A DNA stretch of 64,000 bases from Paraburkholderia phenazinium (GCF_900141745.1 NZ_FSRM01000002.1:3658001-3722000), one strand, 5' to 3'; positions 42,725-52,699 are shown, counted from the stretch's first letter. The notes: a model not told the origin generated them from the letters alone. Translations and numbers: made by a program.

Positions 42725-43810
42725 ATGTCCCTGCTGTCCCGAAATTCCCTGAGCTTCATTCGCAGCCATCTCCTGAGTGCTTTCACAGTCGCGGCGCTTG
42801 CTGGCGGCGTCGTTTCGCTGAGTGGTTGCAGCGTCACCTTTCCGGTTCCGACGCCTCCCGCCCCCGCAGCCACGCTAATTAACGGCGGCAATGACGGCGT
42901 GCTTATCCCGCTGCATGTCGAACGGGCCGATGAAGGTCACGCGCGGCTCGGCATGCCGGTTCAACTCGACGGCAAAGCCGTCTACATGGCCTTCGACAGC
43001 GGCACCGAAGGCGTGCGCGTGCTCTCCAAGGTGTTGCCGGGAACGAACTATCCGGTCACGGGCGCCACGACGTCCATGACGTTCGCGAATGGCGCCCAGG
43101 TTTCCGGACCGTCTGTCAGGCTGCCTGTTAGCGTGATTGGCACCAAACCGGTTGAAGTGAGCGCACAAACTGTCAACGACGTGCGCTGTCAGCGCAACAA
43201 CAAACACTGCCTCGCCATGGATGGATATACCGGCGAGTTCGGCTTTGCGTTCTCAGGTGTATTCGGCGCCGGCGCCGCACAACCGTTCGACGGTTGCTGT
43301 ACGAATCCGCTGCGGGCATTGCCGGGCAATCTCGGTCAGCGCTATCTGGTGCATGCGAATTTCGACAAACCTTTTGTGATCCTGAGCCCGTCACCGGGCC
43401 TCACGCACAATTTCACGATGGTTCCGATGACGGTGTCGCAAGCCGGTGCGCTGCAGTGGCCGGTCGGTTGCGTGCAGATTGCCGACAAGATGCGCTTCTG
43501 CGCGCCGGTGGTGTTCTCGACCGGCAGTACCGAGATGATTCGCGTAGAGACCGACAAGGCGCCCAACTGGACCGGCGACGGCGAGGAGAATGACGTGCTC
43601 GCGCAAGGTAACTACGACGTGGGGCTTGGCGTCGGTTCGTGGGGACATCGCTATGAGAGCGCGCAGATCACGATCGCCAAGACGAAGCCGGGTGCGAACC
43701 GGATCGTGGTGGGGCTGACGGCAATGCAGAACATTGACGTGCTGCTTGATTTCCAGCACGGGCAGTTGGGGTTGCATGCGGTGAAGACTTCGGAGACGTT
43801 GGCGCCGTGA
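42725..43810 (+). CDS. Lipoprotein with aspartic-protease-like (retropepsin) domain
   Basis: A 361-aa predicted lipoprotein. The N-terminus has a hydrophobic stretch ending in a lipobox (VVSLSGC), then a Pro-rich linker. A pepsin-like segment VYMAFDSGTEGVRVLS gives a DSG active-site candidate near residue 90, and a second half-domain motif (VVFSTGSTEMI) has Ser in place of Asp. It has two Cys pairs (RCQRNNKHC, GCC). It may be a periplasmic protease or a degenerate binding relative. ATG 42725 is preferred over GTG 42716. Confidence 0.7.
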   Translation: MSLLSRNSLSFIRSHLLSAFTVAALAGGVVSLSGCSVTFPVPTPPAPAATLINGGNDGVLIPLHVERADEGHARLGMPVQLDGKAVYMAFDSGTEGVRVLSKVLPGTNYPVTGATTSMTFANGAQVSGPSVRLPVSVIGTKPVEVSAQTVNDVRCQRNNKHCLAMDGYTGEFGFAFSGVFGAGAAQPFDGCCTNPLRALPGNLGQRYLVHANFDKPFVILSPSPGLTHNFTMVPMTVSQAGALQWPVGCVQIADKMRFCAPVVFSTGSTEMIRVETDKAPNWTGDGEENDVLAQGNYDVGLGVGSWGHRYESAQITIAKTKPGANRIVVGLTAMQNIDVLLDFQHGQLGLHAVKTSETLAP

Positions 43811-43925
43811 GGAAACGTGAATCGACAGTGTCGCAAGCGTTTTCTGTCTGGATTCTGTAGCGAATGAGTCGGCGACGACCAATTCCACAAATTTCACGAA
43901 GAGTTGCGCAGAAGCGCCTACAACT

Positions 43926-44417
43926 ATGAGCCAGATCACCACATCACCCGCCGAATTTGCGACGAGTACGAGTTCATGGGACTCGTTATTCGTCACTAGC
44001 GATGCTCAAACGTGTCAGTCGTCCGCCTCGGCATTGGCACTTTGGATCGACGCCCGTGAGGCAGCAGCACGTCCGCGGCGACCCGGCGCAGTCTCTGCCG
44101 CGAACATCCTGTCAGCCCGCGAAAAAGCCAATCCCGAGTACGCCTCTCGCTTGTCCGCGGCACGGAAGCGACTGGCCAACGAGTTTTATGGAACACCAAC
44201 ATCGCTTTCGCAGATGCGCCTCAGCAAGGGACTTTCTCAGGTGGCACTCGCCGAGAAACTCGGCACGAGCCAACCCCACATCGCAAAAATTGAAGCAGGC
44301 AAGGTAAAAATACAGTTCGCCACCGCCGTGCAGTTGGCCGACGCGTTGGGCATCACACTGGATGAGCTTCGGCCTTTGATCGAGCAGGCAGTCGCTGAAT
44401 CATTCGCGGAGAAGTAA
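43926..44417 (+). CDS. XRE-family helix-turn-helix protein
   Basis: A 163-aa protein. Residues ~1-75 have no recognised domain; ~85-150 form an XRE/HigA-like DNA-binding domain (LSQMRLSKGLSQVALAEKLGTSQPHIAKIEAGK, then FATAVQLADALGITLDEL). It overlaps the next gene (TAATG), so the two make a tight pair ending at their own terminator. The arrangement suggests an autoregulated two-gene module, similar in form to toxin-antitoxin or phage-derived pairs, but no toxin family was seen. Confidence 0.75.
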   Translation: MSQITTSPAEFATSTSSWDSLFVTSDAQTCQSSASALALWIDAREAAARPRRPGAVSAANILSAREKANPEYASRLSAARKRLANEFYGTPTSLSQMRLSKGLSQVALAEKLGTSQPHIAKIEAGKVKIQFATAVQLADALGITLDELRPLIEQAVAESFAEK

Positions 44418-44860
44418 TGACCCGCTATGCCTTTTGTCATTTCTGCGACGACGTACGAGTTGAAATAGGCTTCAAGACTTCAATCATGGGGCTCTACGGT
44501 GGGGATCTTTTAGTGCCCGCCAATCCGACGGTCCTGCCCAAGCTTTGCATCGTAGCCTTTGCGATCACGGATACCGATCATCCCTTCCACTCTCTGACCG
44601 TCCAGATCAGCGAGGGCGACCGTGTCTTGATCGACAACCCGATTCCGTCCGAAACGCTTGCAGGAATTCAGCGCGACATCCAGGCACGAACTGACGCGGA
44701 AGACACGACGTCGCGAATTTCGATCGGGACGAATTTGTTCATCAGCCCGTTTGCGGTCGACAGAAACATGACCATCAAAACGATGGTCATCGCGGACGGC
44801 GAAGAGATGGTTGCTGGACGCCTGCACGTTAAGTTCGCGTCTGCTACGCGCACACGTTGA
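44417..44860 (+). CDS. DUF6941-like protein of unknown function
   Basis: A 147-aa protein, predicted mostly beta. It starts MTRYAFCHFCDDVRVEIGFK and continues SIMGLYGGDLLV, PKLCIVAFAI and a C-terminal strand-rich part (NMTIKTMVIADGEEMVAGRL). The Phe-Cys-Asp-Asp start and the IMGLYGG segment recall DUF6941, named from memory and not searched. No signal peptide, catalytic motif or metal site is evident apart from the two Cys. It is translationally coupled to the HTH gene before it. Confidence 0.65.
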   Translation: MTRYAFCHFCDDVRVEIGFKTSIMGLYGGDLLVPANPTVLPKLCIVAFAITDTDHPFHSLTVQISEGDRVLIDNPIPSETLAGIQRDIQARTDAEDTTSRISIGTNLFISPFAVDRNMTIKTMVIADGEEMVAGRLHVKFASATRTR

Positions 44861-44871
44861 TCTGCCCTTAG

Positions 44872-44891
44872 AGACGCGCGGCGCGTCTTTT
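44872..44891 (+). terminator. Intrinsic terminator of the HTH/DUF6941-like pair
   Basis: AGACGCG-cgg-CGCGTCT followed by TTTAA lies 12 nt after the stop: a 7-bp stem with a short U-run. Confidence 0.75.
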
Positions 44892-44908
44892 AACAACAGT
44901 TCAGTTCA

Positions 44909-44940
44909 CGCTGTGCCGCACACATCCTCGCGGCACAGCG
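44909..44940 (-). terminator. Terminator-like hairpin after glgP
   Basis: CGCTGTGCCGC (44909-44919) pairs perfectly with GCGGCACAGCG (44930-44940) just after the glgP stop at 44949. No U-tract follows on the minus strand, so it may be a stabilising 3' hairpin that also separates the convergent units. Confidence 0.5.
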
Positions 44941-44948
44941 CTGACTCA

Positions 44949-47402
44949 TTACGACATATCTAGCGGCTTCACATGCCAGATCTCCCGTGCATACTCGCCG
45001 ATCGTACGGTCAGACGAGAACTGCCCCATGCCGGCCACGTTCTCGATCGCGCTTTCGGTCCATGCGCGCGGGTTGCGGAAGCGTTCATCCACTTCCTTCT
45101 GGGCCTCGGCAAACGCCGCGAAGTCCGCCAGGACCATGTAGTGATCGCCCCAATCCACTAGCGTATGGAAGATGTCCGAGAAGCGCAGCGGATCGTCGGG
45201 CGAGAAAAAGCCCGTGCGAATCTGGTCGAGCGCCATGCGCAGTTCGGGGTTTTCCTCATATAGCTGACGCGGTCTGTAACCCGCTGCGCGCAGGTTGTCC
45301 ACCTCGTCGGCCGTATGACCGAAGATGAAGATATTCCCCCGCCCAACCGCATCGCAAATCTCGATGTTGGCGCCATCCATCGTGCCGATCGTCAGCGCGC
45401 CGTTGAGCGCCAGCTTCATGTTGCCGGTACCCGATGCCTCCGTACCCGCCATCGAAATCTGCTCAGACAGATCCGCAGCCGGAATGATCAGTTCCGCGAC
45501 GCTCACGCCATAGTTCGGCACGAACACCACCTTCAGGCGATCGCCGATCAAAGGATCATGGTTGACCTTCTCGCTGACATCGCCGATCAGCTTGATGATG
45601 GTCTTCGCCATCCGGTAGGCCGAGGCCGCCTTGCCCGCAAACATCACGACGCGCGGCACCCAGTCAAGCTCAGGATTCGCGCGAATCTGGTTGTAACGCA
45701 CGATCACATGCAGCACGTTCAGAAGCTGCCGCTTGTATTCATGGATACGCTTCACCTGCAGATCGAACAATGCATTCGGATCGAACGAGATTTTCGTATG
45801 GTGGGCCAGGTGATGCGCAAGGCGCAGCTTGTTCTGCCGCTTCGCTTCGCGAAACGCGTCGACAAACGCGCTGTCGTTGCGCAAATCGCGCAGCCTCTCG
45901 AGCTCGAACAGATCACGGCGCCAGTGGGTACCAATCTGCTCGTCGATCAGCGACGACAACGACGGGCTCGCCTGCGCCAGCCAGCGCCGCGGCGTGATGC
46001 CGTTGGTCACGTTGGTAAAGCGTTCCGGGTAGATGCGCGCGAAGTCGGCGAAGATATCGCGCGTCATCAGTTGCGAGTGCAGCTTCGAGACGCCGTTGAC
46101 CTTCTGGCTCGCCACAATTGCGAGATAAGCCATCCGCACGCGCCGCTGGCCGTATTCGTCCACCAGTGAAATGCGCCGGATCATTTCGGCATCGTGGCCG
46201 GACTGTTCGCTCACATGCTTGAGGAACTGCGCATTGATCTCGAAGATAATTTCGAGATGGCGCGGCAACAGACGCGCCAGCGTCTCGACATCCCACGTCT
46301 CCAGCGCTTCGGGCATCAGCGTGTGGTTGGTGTACGAGAACATCTGCTGGATTTGCCCCCACGCCTTGTCCCAGGGCACGTGATGCACGTCGATCAGCAG
46401 GCGCATCAGCTCGGGAATCGCCAGCACCGGGTGGGTGTCGTTCAGATGCACCGCGACCTTTTCGGCGAAGCGGCCAAAGGTGCTATGCGTGCGCTGATAG
46501 CGGCGAATCAGATCCTGCATCGTCGCCGAGACGAAGAAATACTCCTGCCGCAAGCGCAGTTCGCGGCCCGCTGGTGTGGAGTCGTCCGGGTAAAGCAGGC
46601 GCGAAACGTTCTCCGACATCGTCTTCGCGTCGACGGCGCTGCGGTAATCGCCACGGTTGAACGCTGACAGATCGAGCTCTTCCGACGCCCGCGCGGACCA
46701 CAAGCGTAGCGTGTTCGTCGCACTCGTTGCGTAGCCAGGGATGACCGTGTCATACGCCATCGCGTTGACATGCTGGGTATCGATCCATTCGACGTAGTCG
46801 CCGCGCTGTACCGTGCGGCCGCCGAAGTGAACCAGATACTGGATCTCGGAGCGCGGAAATTCCCACGGGTTACCCGCGCGCAGCCAGTAGTCCGGCGCTT
46901 CCACCTGCTCGCCGTTGACGATCTGCTGACGGAACATGCCGTACTCGTAGCGAATGCCGTAGCCGAAGCCGGGGATGCCGAGCGTCGCCATCGAATCAAG
47001 GAAGCAGGCTGCCAGACGGCCAAGGCCGCCGTTGCCGAGCGCCGCGTCCGGCTCCATCTCGATCAACGCTTCCATGTCGACGCCGAGGCCCGCGAGCGCT
47101 TCGCGCATCGGCTCGTAGATGCCGAGCGCGAGCAGCGCATTGGTGAACGTGCGGCCGATCAGGAATTCCATCGACAGGTAATACACGCGCTTCACATCCT
47201 GCTCGTACTGCAGGCGCGTGGTCTTCATCCAGCGGGCGACCAGCCGGTCGCGCACCGCAAGCGCAGCGGCGTGCAGCCAGTCATGAGGACGCGCAGTGAC
47301 GGCGTCCTTACCGACGCCGTACATCATGCGGTTTGAAATTGAGCGCCGTAGCGCATCGACAGTGCTGTTGAGCTGGTCGAACTCCAGATCCACGGCTGTC
47401 AT
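44949..47402 (-). CDS. glgP: Glycogen/maltodextrin phosphorylase
   Basis: An 817-aa phosphorylase releasing glucose 1-phosphate from alpha-1,4-glucans. The N-terminal part has [17 protein letters not shown] and [16 protein letters not shown]; the PLP site Lys is in [15 protein letters not shown] and the phosphate site region [12 protein letters not shown] follows. Length matches E. coli phosphorylases (~800 aa). GGAGG precedes ATG 47402; the longer frame upstream is spacer. Other glycogen genes are not adjacent. Confidence 0.95.
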   Translation of the reverse strand: MTAVDLEFDQLNSTVDALRRSISNRMMYGVGKDAVTARPHDWLHAAALAVRDRLVARWMKTTRLQYEQDVKRVYYLSMEFLIGRTFTNALLALGIYEPMREALAGLGVDMEALIEMEPDAALGNGGLGRLAACFLDSMATLGIPGFGYGIRYEYGMFRQQIVNGEQVEAPDYWLRAGNPWEFPRSEIQYLVHFGGRTVQRGDYVEWIDTQHVNAMAYDTVIPGYATSATNTLRLWSARASEELDLSAFNRGDYRSAVDAKTMSENVSRLLYPDDSTPAGRELRLRQEYFFVSATMQDLIRRYQRTHSTFGRFAEKVAVHLNDTHPVLAIPELMRLLIDVHHVPWDKAWGQIQQMFSYTNHTLMPEALETWDVETLARLLPRHLEIIFEINAQFLKHVSEQSGHDAEMIRRISLVDEYGQRRVRMAYLAIVASQKVNGVSKLHSQLMTRDIFADFARIYPERFTNVTNGITPRRWLAQASPSLSSLIDEQIGTHWRRDLFELERLRDLRNDSAFVDAFREAKRQNKLRLAHHLAHHTKISFDPNALFDLQVKRIHEYKRQLLNVLHVIVRYNQIRANPELDWVPRVVMFAGKAASAYRMAKTIIKLIGDVSEKVNHDPLIGDRLKVVFVPNYGVSVAELIIPAADLSEQISMAGTEASGTGNMKLALNGALTIGTMDGANIEICDAVGRGNIFIFGHTADEVDNLRAAGYRPRQLYEENPELRMALDQIRTGFFSPDDPLRFSDIFHTLVDWGDHYMVLADFAAFAEAQKEVDERFRNPRAWTESAIENVAGMGQFSSDRTIGEYAREIWHVKPLDMS

Positions 47403-47737
47403 TGAGGCCTCCGGTAAGTGCTGCGACACAGCACACGCAAACCGCACAGATGACGGACGGGAGGCGCGTGCCGGTCAGGCGGGTAAATATGCAGAGTAGG
47501 ACATTTCCGTCATCCCGTCACCGGGACACCGGGCCACCGGTGTTGCACGCAACATGCCTGCTGCGACTGCTGAAGCCGCGCAAGAGCAAGTTAAGCACAC
47601 ATACGGTGCAAGCGCGCCTCAATCGACTGGCCTGCCTGCACTAGTATGGAGGAAGAAGAAGGCAGGTCCACGACGGCATGGCCAGCGCAGGCATGCACCG
47701 CGCCCGCTCTCTTCATCCTGCTACAACGGAGGTCGAG
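47403..47737. other. Divergent intergenic region upstream of glgP
   Basis: About 335 bp between glgP (minus) and the small gene at 47738 (plus), so it should carry both promoters. No clear -35/-10 pair, operator or RNA was recognised. Confidence 0.4.
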
Positions 47738-47965
47738 ATGAACGCACAATCCATGCTCGGAATGTTCCACGCCCAGGAACTGCTGCTGGTCTCGCTGATT
47801 CGGGCACTTCCTCCGGAGACACGGCGCCAGATCGCCGACGAATTCCAGCAGCAGGTTGAACTGGCCGAAGCGCCGCATTTGAGCTCGGGGCATGAGCGAG
47901 ATACGACTGAGGCATTCAAGGCGCATATTCGCAAGCTGTCGATTTTGCTGGCTTCTTTCGCTTAA
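47738..47965 (+). CDS. Small hypothetical protein
   Basis: A 75-aa predicted helical protein (MNAQSMLGMFHAQELLLVSLIRALPPETRRQIADEFQQQVE, split here as two helices around PPE). CGGAGG lies 5 nt before ATG 47738, a strong ribosome-binding site that decides this start over the longer frame. It is cytoplasmic by composition, divergent from glgP, and of no recognised family. Confidence 0.7.
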   Translation: MNAQSMLGMFHAQELLLVSLIRALPPETRRQIADEFQQQVELAEAPHLSSGHERDTTEAFKAHIRKLSILLASFA

Positions 47966-48302
47966 GGCTTACGGAAGTCATAAGCGCCAGTGCTTGTAGT
48001 CGCTGTGCTGGCTTGACCGTTAGTTGCGTTTCACTGCCAAGTTTGCCATTCCGTAAAGAGCGTCACCCTGCGTATCTGCCAGCAGGATTTTGCCGGCTCT
48101 GTAACAATCTGCTCATCCGCAGCGTGTCGGCGCATCGCATCAGTCAAGCGCCCGCGCGCCCCTTTGATCTGCGCGGTTGCATCGGTCCCGGAAGGCGAGC
48201 GCTTCATCGCCTCGCGCCTGCCCGCTCGCCACCCGAACAGCCTGTCCCTCGTCCGTGAACACACCGCTTTCCCCCGACTACGCCCCGCCTGGCGACGCGC
48301 CG
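47966..48302. other. Intergenic region before the MFS exporter
   Basis: About 337 bp with no recognised RNA or operator. An in-frame GTG at 48255 could extend the MFS protein by 16 residues into this region. The remainder shows nothing I can support. Confidence 0.35.
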
Positions 48303-49670
48303 ATGTCCGCCAGCAACCGCCGCGCGATGGCGGCGCTCATGTTGGCCGTCGCGCTCGCCACGCTCGATACGGCGATCGCCAATACCGCGCTGCCGGCTAT
48401 CGCCGCCGACCTGCACGCGGCGCCCGCGGCATCGGTCTGGATCATCAATGCCTATCAGCTCGCGGTAGTCGCGACCCTGCTGCCACTTGCGGCGCTCGGC
48501 GACATCATTGGCCATCGGCGGATCTATCTCAGTGGGATCGCCGTGTTCACCGTTGCGTCGCTCGCCTGCTCGCTGTCGGGCACGCTGCCGCTGCTCGCTG
48601 CGGCGCGGGTGTTGCAGGGCCTGGGCGCTAGCGCGATCATGAGCGTCAACGCCGCGCTGATTCGCGATCTATACCCGCCCCACCGGCTCGGGCGCGGGCT
48701 CGGATTGAACGCGCTAGTGGTCGGCGTGTCGTTCGCGGTGGGGCCGACGGTGGCCTCGCTGATCCTCTCGCTCGGCACGTGGCCGTGGCTGTTCGCCGTC
48801 AACATTCCGCTTGGGATCGGCGCGCTGGTGTTCGCGATGCCGGCCCTGCCCCATACCACGCGCGGCACTCACAATTTCGACAGGGTCGCCGCCGTCCTGA
48901 ACGTGATCACGTTTGCCGCGTTGATCTTCGCTCTTGGCGAAGCCGCGCAGCGTGAGCCGCTGCAATATGTGCTGATTGCTGCGGCGGTTGCCGTCGTGTT
49001 CGGTTTGCTGTTGATGAAGCGTGAAGCCGGCCACCCGGCGCCGATGCTGCCCGTCGATCTGTTCAAGCTGCCGGTGTTCGCGCTATCGGCGGTGACCGCG
49101 ATCTGTTCATTCGCCGCTCAAGGGCTGGCGTTCGTCTCTCTACCGTTCTATTTCGAAGACGTGCTGCATCGCACCCAGGTCGAGACCGGCTTCCTGATGA
49201 CGCCCTGGCCTGTGGTCGTTGCGCTCGCTGCGCCGTTCGCCGGACGCCTGTCGGATCGTTATCCCCCCGGTCTGCTGGGCGCGATCGGGCTGGCGGTGCT
49301 GTCTGCGGGCATGGCCTCGCTTGCGCTTTTGCCGGCGCATCCGCAGGTGCTCGATATCGGCATCCGGATGGCGGTGTGCGGAGCGGGCTTCGGCTTTTTC
49401 CAGTCGCCGAACCTGAAGGCATTGATGGCGAGCGCCCCGCCCGAGCGCAGCGGCGGCGCGAGCGGCATCATCGCCACCGCGCGCCTGCTGGGTCAGACGA
49501 CGGGTGCCGCGCTGGTGGCGCTGAGCTTTGGGATCGCCGGGCGCCATGGGCCGACGCTGGCATTGTCGGCGGGTGCGGTGTTTGCCGGCGCGGCGAGTAT
49601 CGCCAGTGGCTTGCGGCTGTTCGCACCGTCGCATCGTGCGTCGGGGCGTGCGCAGACGTCGGCGAAGTAA
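48303..49670 (+). CDS. MFS efflux transporter, DHA2 (EmrB/QacA-like) family
   Basis: A 455-aa multidrug-type antiporter. Motif C/D features such as LDTAIANTALPAIAADL in the first segment, LAALGDIIGHRRIY (motif A) and RVLQGLGASAIMS (motif B) place it in the 14-segment EmrB/QacA group. It probably exports a drug or metabolite. ATG 48303 is used; a GTG at 48255 is possible, neither with a good ribosome-binding site. No regulator or EmrA partner lies beside it. Confidence 0.87.
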   Translation: MSASNRRAMAALMLAVALATLDTAIANTALPAIAADLHAAPAASVWIINAYQLAVVATLLPLAALGDIIGHRRIYLSGIAVFTVASLACSLSGTLPLLAAARVLQGLGASAIMSVNAALIRDLYPPHRLGRGLGLNALVVGVSFAVGPTVASLILSLGTWPWLFAVNIPLGIGALVFAMPALPHTTRGTHNFDRVAAVLNVITFAALIFALGEAAQREPLQYVLIAAAVAVVFGLLLMKREAGHPAPMLPVDLFKLPVFALSAVTAICSFAAQGLAFVSLPFYFEDVLHRTQVETGFLMTPWPVVVALAAPFAGRLSDRYPPGLLGAIGLAVLSAGMASLALLPAHPQVLDIGIRMAVCGAGFGFFQSPNLKALMASAPPERSGGASGIIATARLLGQTTGAALVALSFGIAGRHGPTLALSAGAVFAGAASIASGLRLFAPSHRASGRAQTSAK

Positions 49671-49702
49671 CGGTGGCGATAGCCGTGCGAAGTATTGGAT
49701 AA

Positions 49703-49756
49703 GCGGTCGCCGTGGAGCGAGCGGCGGTCGCCGTGGAACGAGCGGCGGTCGCCGTT
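49703..49756 (+). repeat. 21-bp tandem repeat
   Basis: GCGGTCGCCGTGGA plus a 7-bp linker recurs at 49703, 49724 and 49745 (period 21), 2.5 copies with one substitution. It lies between the convergent MFS and ltaE genes and may be a product of slippage. Confidence 0.6.
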
Positions 49757-49763
49757 CGGCCTT

Positions 49764-50771
49764 TCAATGCGCCGCGAAATATCCCTTCACTGCGGCGAGG
49801 AAGGTGTCGATATCCGCACGCGACACGTCCATATGCGTGACGAAACGCGACGCGTACAGCATCTGGGTCAGGATGCCGCGCTCCTTCAGCCACGCTTCGA
49901 GCGGCGCACAATGTTGCTTTGGAAACTGCACGAACACCATGTTGGTGGCCTGCGACTGCACCTTGATCTGATCGATCTGCGCGAGACCCGCGGCCAGATG
50001 CGCGGCGTTCGCGTGATCCTCGGCGAGGCGCTCGACGTTGTGATCGAGCGCGTACAGGCAGGCCGCCGCCAGAATGCCCGCCTGGCGCATGCCGCCACCG
50101 AGCACCTTGCGCCAACGGTGAGCGCTCTCCAGCAGCGCCTTGCTGCCGACCAGCACCGACCCCACCGGCGTCCCCAGTCCTTTTGAGAAGCAGATCGAAA
50201 CCGAATCGAACGGCGCGCACAGCGCTGTCAGCGGCTTGCCCGACGCAACCGCCGCGTTGAAGACACGCGCGCCGTCGAGATGGGTCGCCAGCTTGTGCTC
50301 ACGCGCGAGTTGCACCGCTTCGGCCACATAACCCGCCAGCAGCACCTTGCCGCCGATCGTGTTCTCCAGCGCCAGCAACCGCGTGCGCGCAAAGTGATCG
50401 TCGATAGGTTTGATGGCGGCCACGATCTTGTCGAGCGGCAGCGAGCCGTCTGCGGCATTTTCGATCGGCTGCGGCTGGATGCTGCCGAGCACCGCTGCGC
50501 CGCCGCCTTCGTATTTGTAGGTGTGGGCCGCCTGACCGACGATGTATTCATCGCCACGTCCGCAATGCGCCATCAACGCGGCCAGGTTGCTCTGTGTGCC
50601 GCTCGGAAAGAACAGGCCCGCTTCCTTGCCGGTGCGCTCGGCCACAGCGGCTTGCAGACGCAACACGGTCGGGTCGTCGCCCCATACGTCGTCTCCAACT
50701 TCGGCGGACATCATGGCCGCCAGCATCGCCTGACTCGGACGGGTGACGGTATCGCTGCGCAAATCGATCAT
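49764..50771 (-). CDS. ltaE: Low-specificity L-threonine aldolase
   Basis: A 335-aa PLP enzyme cleaving threonine or allo-threonine to glycine and acetaldehyde. It begins MIDLRSDTVTRPSQAML, has FFPSGTQSNLAALM, the PLP Asp in THLDGARVFNA and Schiff-base Lys in SICFSKGLGTPVGS. AGGA lies 8 nt before ATG 50771. It is a monocistronic-looking gene upstream of the tandem repeat. Confidence 0.93.
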   Translation of the reverse strand: MIDLRSDTVTRPSQAMLAAMMSAEVGDDVWGDDPTVLRLQAAVAERTGKEAGLFFPSGTQSNLAALMAHCGRGDEYIVGQAAHTYKYEGGGAAVLGSIQPQPIENAADGSLPLDKIVAAIKPIDDHFARTRLLALENTIGGKVLLAGYVAEAVQLAREHKLATHLDGARVFNAAVASGKPLTALCAPFDSVSICFSKGLGTPVGSVLVGSKALLESAHRWRKVLGGGMRQAGILAAACLYALDHNVERLAEDHANAAHLAAGLAQIDQIKVQSQATNMVFVQFPKQHCAPLEAWLKERGILTQMLYASRFVTHMDVSRADIDTFLAAVKGYFAAH

Positions 50772-51004
50772 GTGGAATTCCTGTGTGAGGGCGCCATGGC
50801 CCGCGCCAATTTCGGCTCGCGCCCGGCCTGGGCGACGACGTGATAATCGACCAGTGTATTCAATTATGGAGGCGCTGAAAACCGGTCGAAAACAGCGCAT
50901 GGCTCACAGACAAATTGCAAGCGGCGTTTAAGGCGCGATGGCAAGCGGACGAGCCACGCGCGCTATGGTTGACGCCCGCTTCCTACGCCACTAACGACCG
51001 CGCA

Positions 51005-51730
51005 CTAACCGCCCGTCTTCGGCAACCAGTTCAGCGGATCGACTGGATGTCCGTCCTGACGCACCTCGAACTGGATCGAGCCGATGCCCCGGCTATCCGC
51101 CCCCACCTCGCCGATGGTCTGCCCTTGCGTGACAGCATCGCCTTCCTTGACCAGCAACGTGCTGTTCTGGCCATACGCCGTAATCAGCGAGTCGCTGTGC
51201 TTGATGATGATCAACGGCCCATATGCTTCGATGCCGGTGCCCGCGTACACGACCCGTCCCGCGGCGGCCGCCTTGACCGGATCGCCGATCCTGCCGCCAA
51301 TCACGATACCCTTGGTGCTACCCGGCATGAACGGTCTGAGCACGGGTCCACGCAGCGGCCACACCAGTTGCCCCTGCTGCGCCACTGCACCCGAGCCTGG
51401 CGCCGGGTTCCCCGGCACCGGCGGCGGCGGCGACACGCGCAGCACCTGACCCACCGTCACGCTGGCGTTGGGCTGAAGGCCGTTCCAGCGCGCCAGATCC
51501 TGTGGACGTTGTCCATAAGCGGCAGCAATGCCCGGCAGCGTGTCGCCAGGATTCACGCGATAGTAGCCGGCGGCCACCGCCCCGGTTGGCGCGCCGTTGG
51601 TCTGGTACCCCCCCGAAGTATTGTCGTAGGATGTTCCGCCCCACGGCATCGTCGTGCAACCACTGAGCGCGGCCGCGATGGAAACAGCAATCAGAACCTG
51701 TGTAGCTGCACGTTGCGACTTTTCTGTCAT
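51005..51730 (-). CDS. LysM/M23-domain lipoprotein, NlpD/EnvC-like amidase activator
   Basis: A 241-aa lipoprotein with lipobox AALSGC. A LysM domain follows (~45-92, YYRVNPGDTLPGIAAAYG), then a Pro-rich linker and an M23/LytM domain (~120-238, LVWPLRGPVLRPF to VDPLNWLP). The zinc-binding His-x3-Asp and His-x-His of active endopeptidases are missing: the sequence reads GSTKGIVIGG and IQFEVRQDG. That fits NlpD/EnvC-type activators of murein amidases. ATG 51730 is chosen at the signal peptide. Confidence 0.88.
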   Translation of the reverse strand: MTEKSQRAATQVLIAVSIAAALSGCTTMPWGGTSYDNTSGGYQTNGAPTGAVAAGYYRVNPGDTLPGIAAAYGQRPQDLARWNGLQPNASVTVGQVLRVSPPPPVPGNPAPGSGAVAQQGQLVWPLRGPVLRPFMPGSTKGIVIGGRIGDPVKAAAAGRVVYAGTGIEAYGPLIIIKHSDSLITAYGQNSTLLVKEGDAVTQGQTIGEVGADSRGIGSIQFEVRQDGHPVDPLNWLPKTGG

Positions 51731-51800
51731 CTGATAATCCTCGGCACGTGAGTCAATCAATCTTCAAGCGTCGGCGTGACAAACATGAGGCCCGCCAACG

Positions 51801-52112
51801 TCAAACGCTACCCTCGGACTCGACCACGAGAATGCGCGCCTCGCCCACCGGATGCGCAACGTGTTCGGTCCCGACCGATGCGTAGAAGACATCGCCTGTC
51901 TCCAGCATCGCCGAGCGCTCCTCGCCCGCTTCGCGGTAACGCATCTCAACCCGGCCGTCCAGAACGGCGAAGACCTCCTCGCCGTCGTTGACGTGCCATT
52001 TGTACGGCTGATCCGTCCAGTGCAACCGCGTGGTGATGCCACGCATGTTGGCGATATCGAGTGCGCCCCATGGGCGCTCAGCCGTAAATGTCCTGCTGCG
52101 GATAATCTTCAT
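51801..52112 (-). CDS. Small cupin-domain protein
   Basis: A 103-aa single-domain cupin. Motif 1 is KWHVNDGEEVFAVLDGRV with a His and Glu; motif 2 is GDVFYASVGTEHVAHPVG with a His. Such proteins bind a metal and may act as sensors or small isomerases. ATG 52112 (MKIIRSRTF) starts at the domain; no ribosome-binding site is evident, and the upstream frame is in the divergent spacer. Confidence 0.8.
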   Translation of the reverse strand: MKIIRSRTFTAERPWGALDIANMRGITTRLHWTDQPYKWHVNDGEEVFAVLDGRVEMRYREAGEERSAMLETGDVFYASVGTEHVAHPVGEARILVVESEGSV

Positions 52113-52378
52113 GATGGATATGCCAACCGGATAGCCCACGCAGACCGTGTGCCACACGGCATGCTGCACTGCACATAAAACGGTCCTCAGGGGAGAATCC
52201 GCACGCACCATTATAGGGTGCGCAGCCTGCCGGCCACGCTGCAGAACGTTGTCCAGAGCGGGCGAGAATTCGTGTGAGCATTGAATCCCTCCCCGCCTCG
52301 CCTATACTGGGTCTTGCTGACGCAACGCACAGCAGGCGAACCGCTCGCCGCCATGTACAGTCCGTGAGGAGCTCGGGG

Positions 52379-52699
52379 ATGAACAAAGCCACGTTTCTGG
52401 CCGTGCAGTTAAACGTCGAAGATGTTGCGACATCCCCGGGTCTGGTCGAGCTGCTCAATACTCACCTTGTGTTCGCAGCGGACGTCGCCGAAGCGGCGGA
52501 TGCCCTGGTGCAACTGGCCAGCATCGCGCGTCTGTCGAGCGGCGTCGAGGCCAGCGTCGAGCTTCCTGCCGTCGCGCTGGAGCGACTGCGCGAAGCGCTC
52601 GACAACCTGAGCGGCTACGACGAGTCGTGGCTTCTCGCGCTCGAACCCAGCAGCGAGCTGTTCGGCGATCTCGCGCGCCGGCAGCGCACGCTGCACTGA
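52379..52699 (+). CDS. Hypothetical protein
   Basis: A 106-aa acidic, helix-rich protein (VELLNTHLVFAADVAEAADALVQL style helices, ending GDLARRQRTLH). GAGGAG lies 7 nt before ATG 52379 and decides the start. No signal peptide or family was recognised. It is divergent from the cupin gene and 139 nt before the DUF2968 gene. Confidence 0.6.
   Translation: MNKATFLAVQLNVEDVATSPGLVELLNTHLVFAADVAEAADALVQLASIARLSSGVEASVELPAVALERLREALDNLSGYDESWLLALEPSSELFGDLARRQRTLH

Noticed and set aside
49703..49756. Coding repeat extending the MFS gene or ltaE
   Set aside because: It lies beyond both stop codons and no frame links it to either protein.
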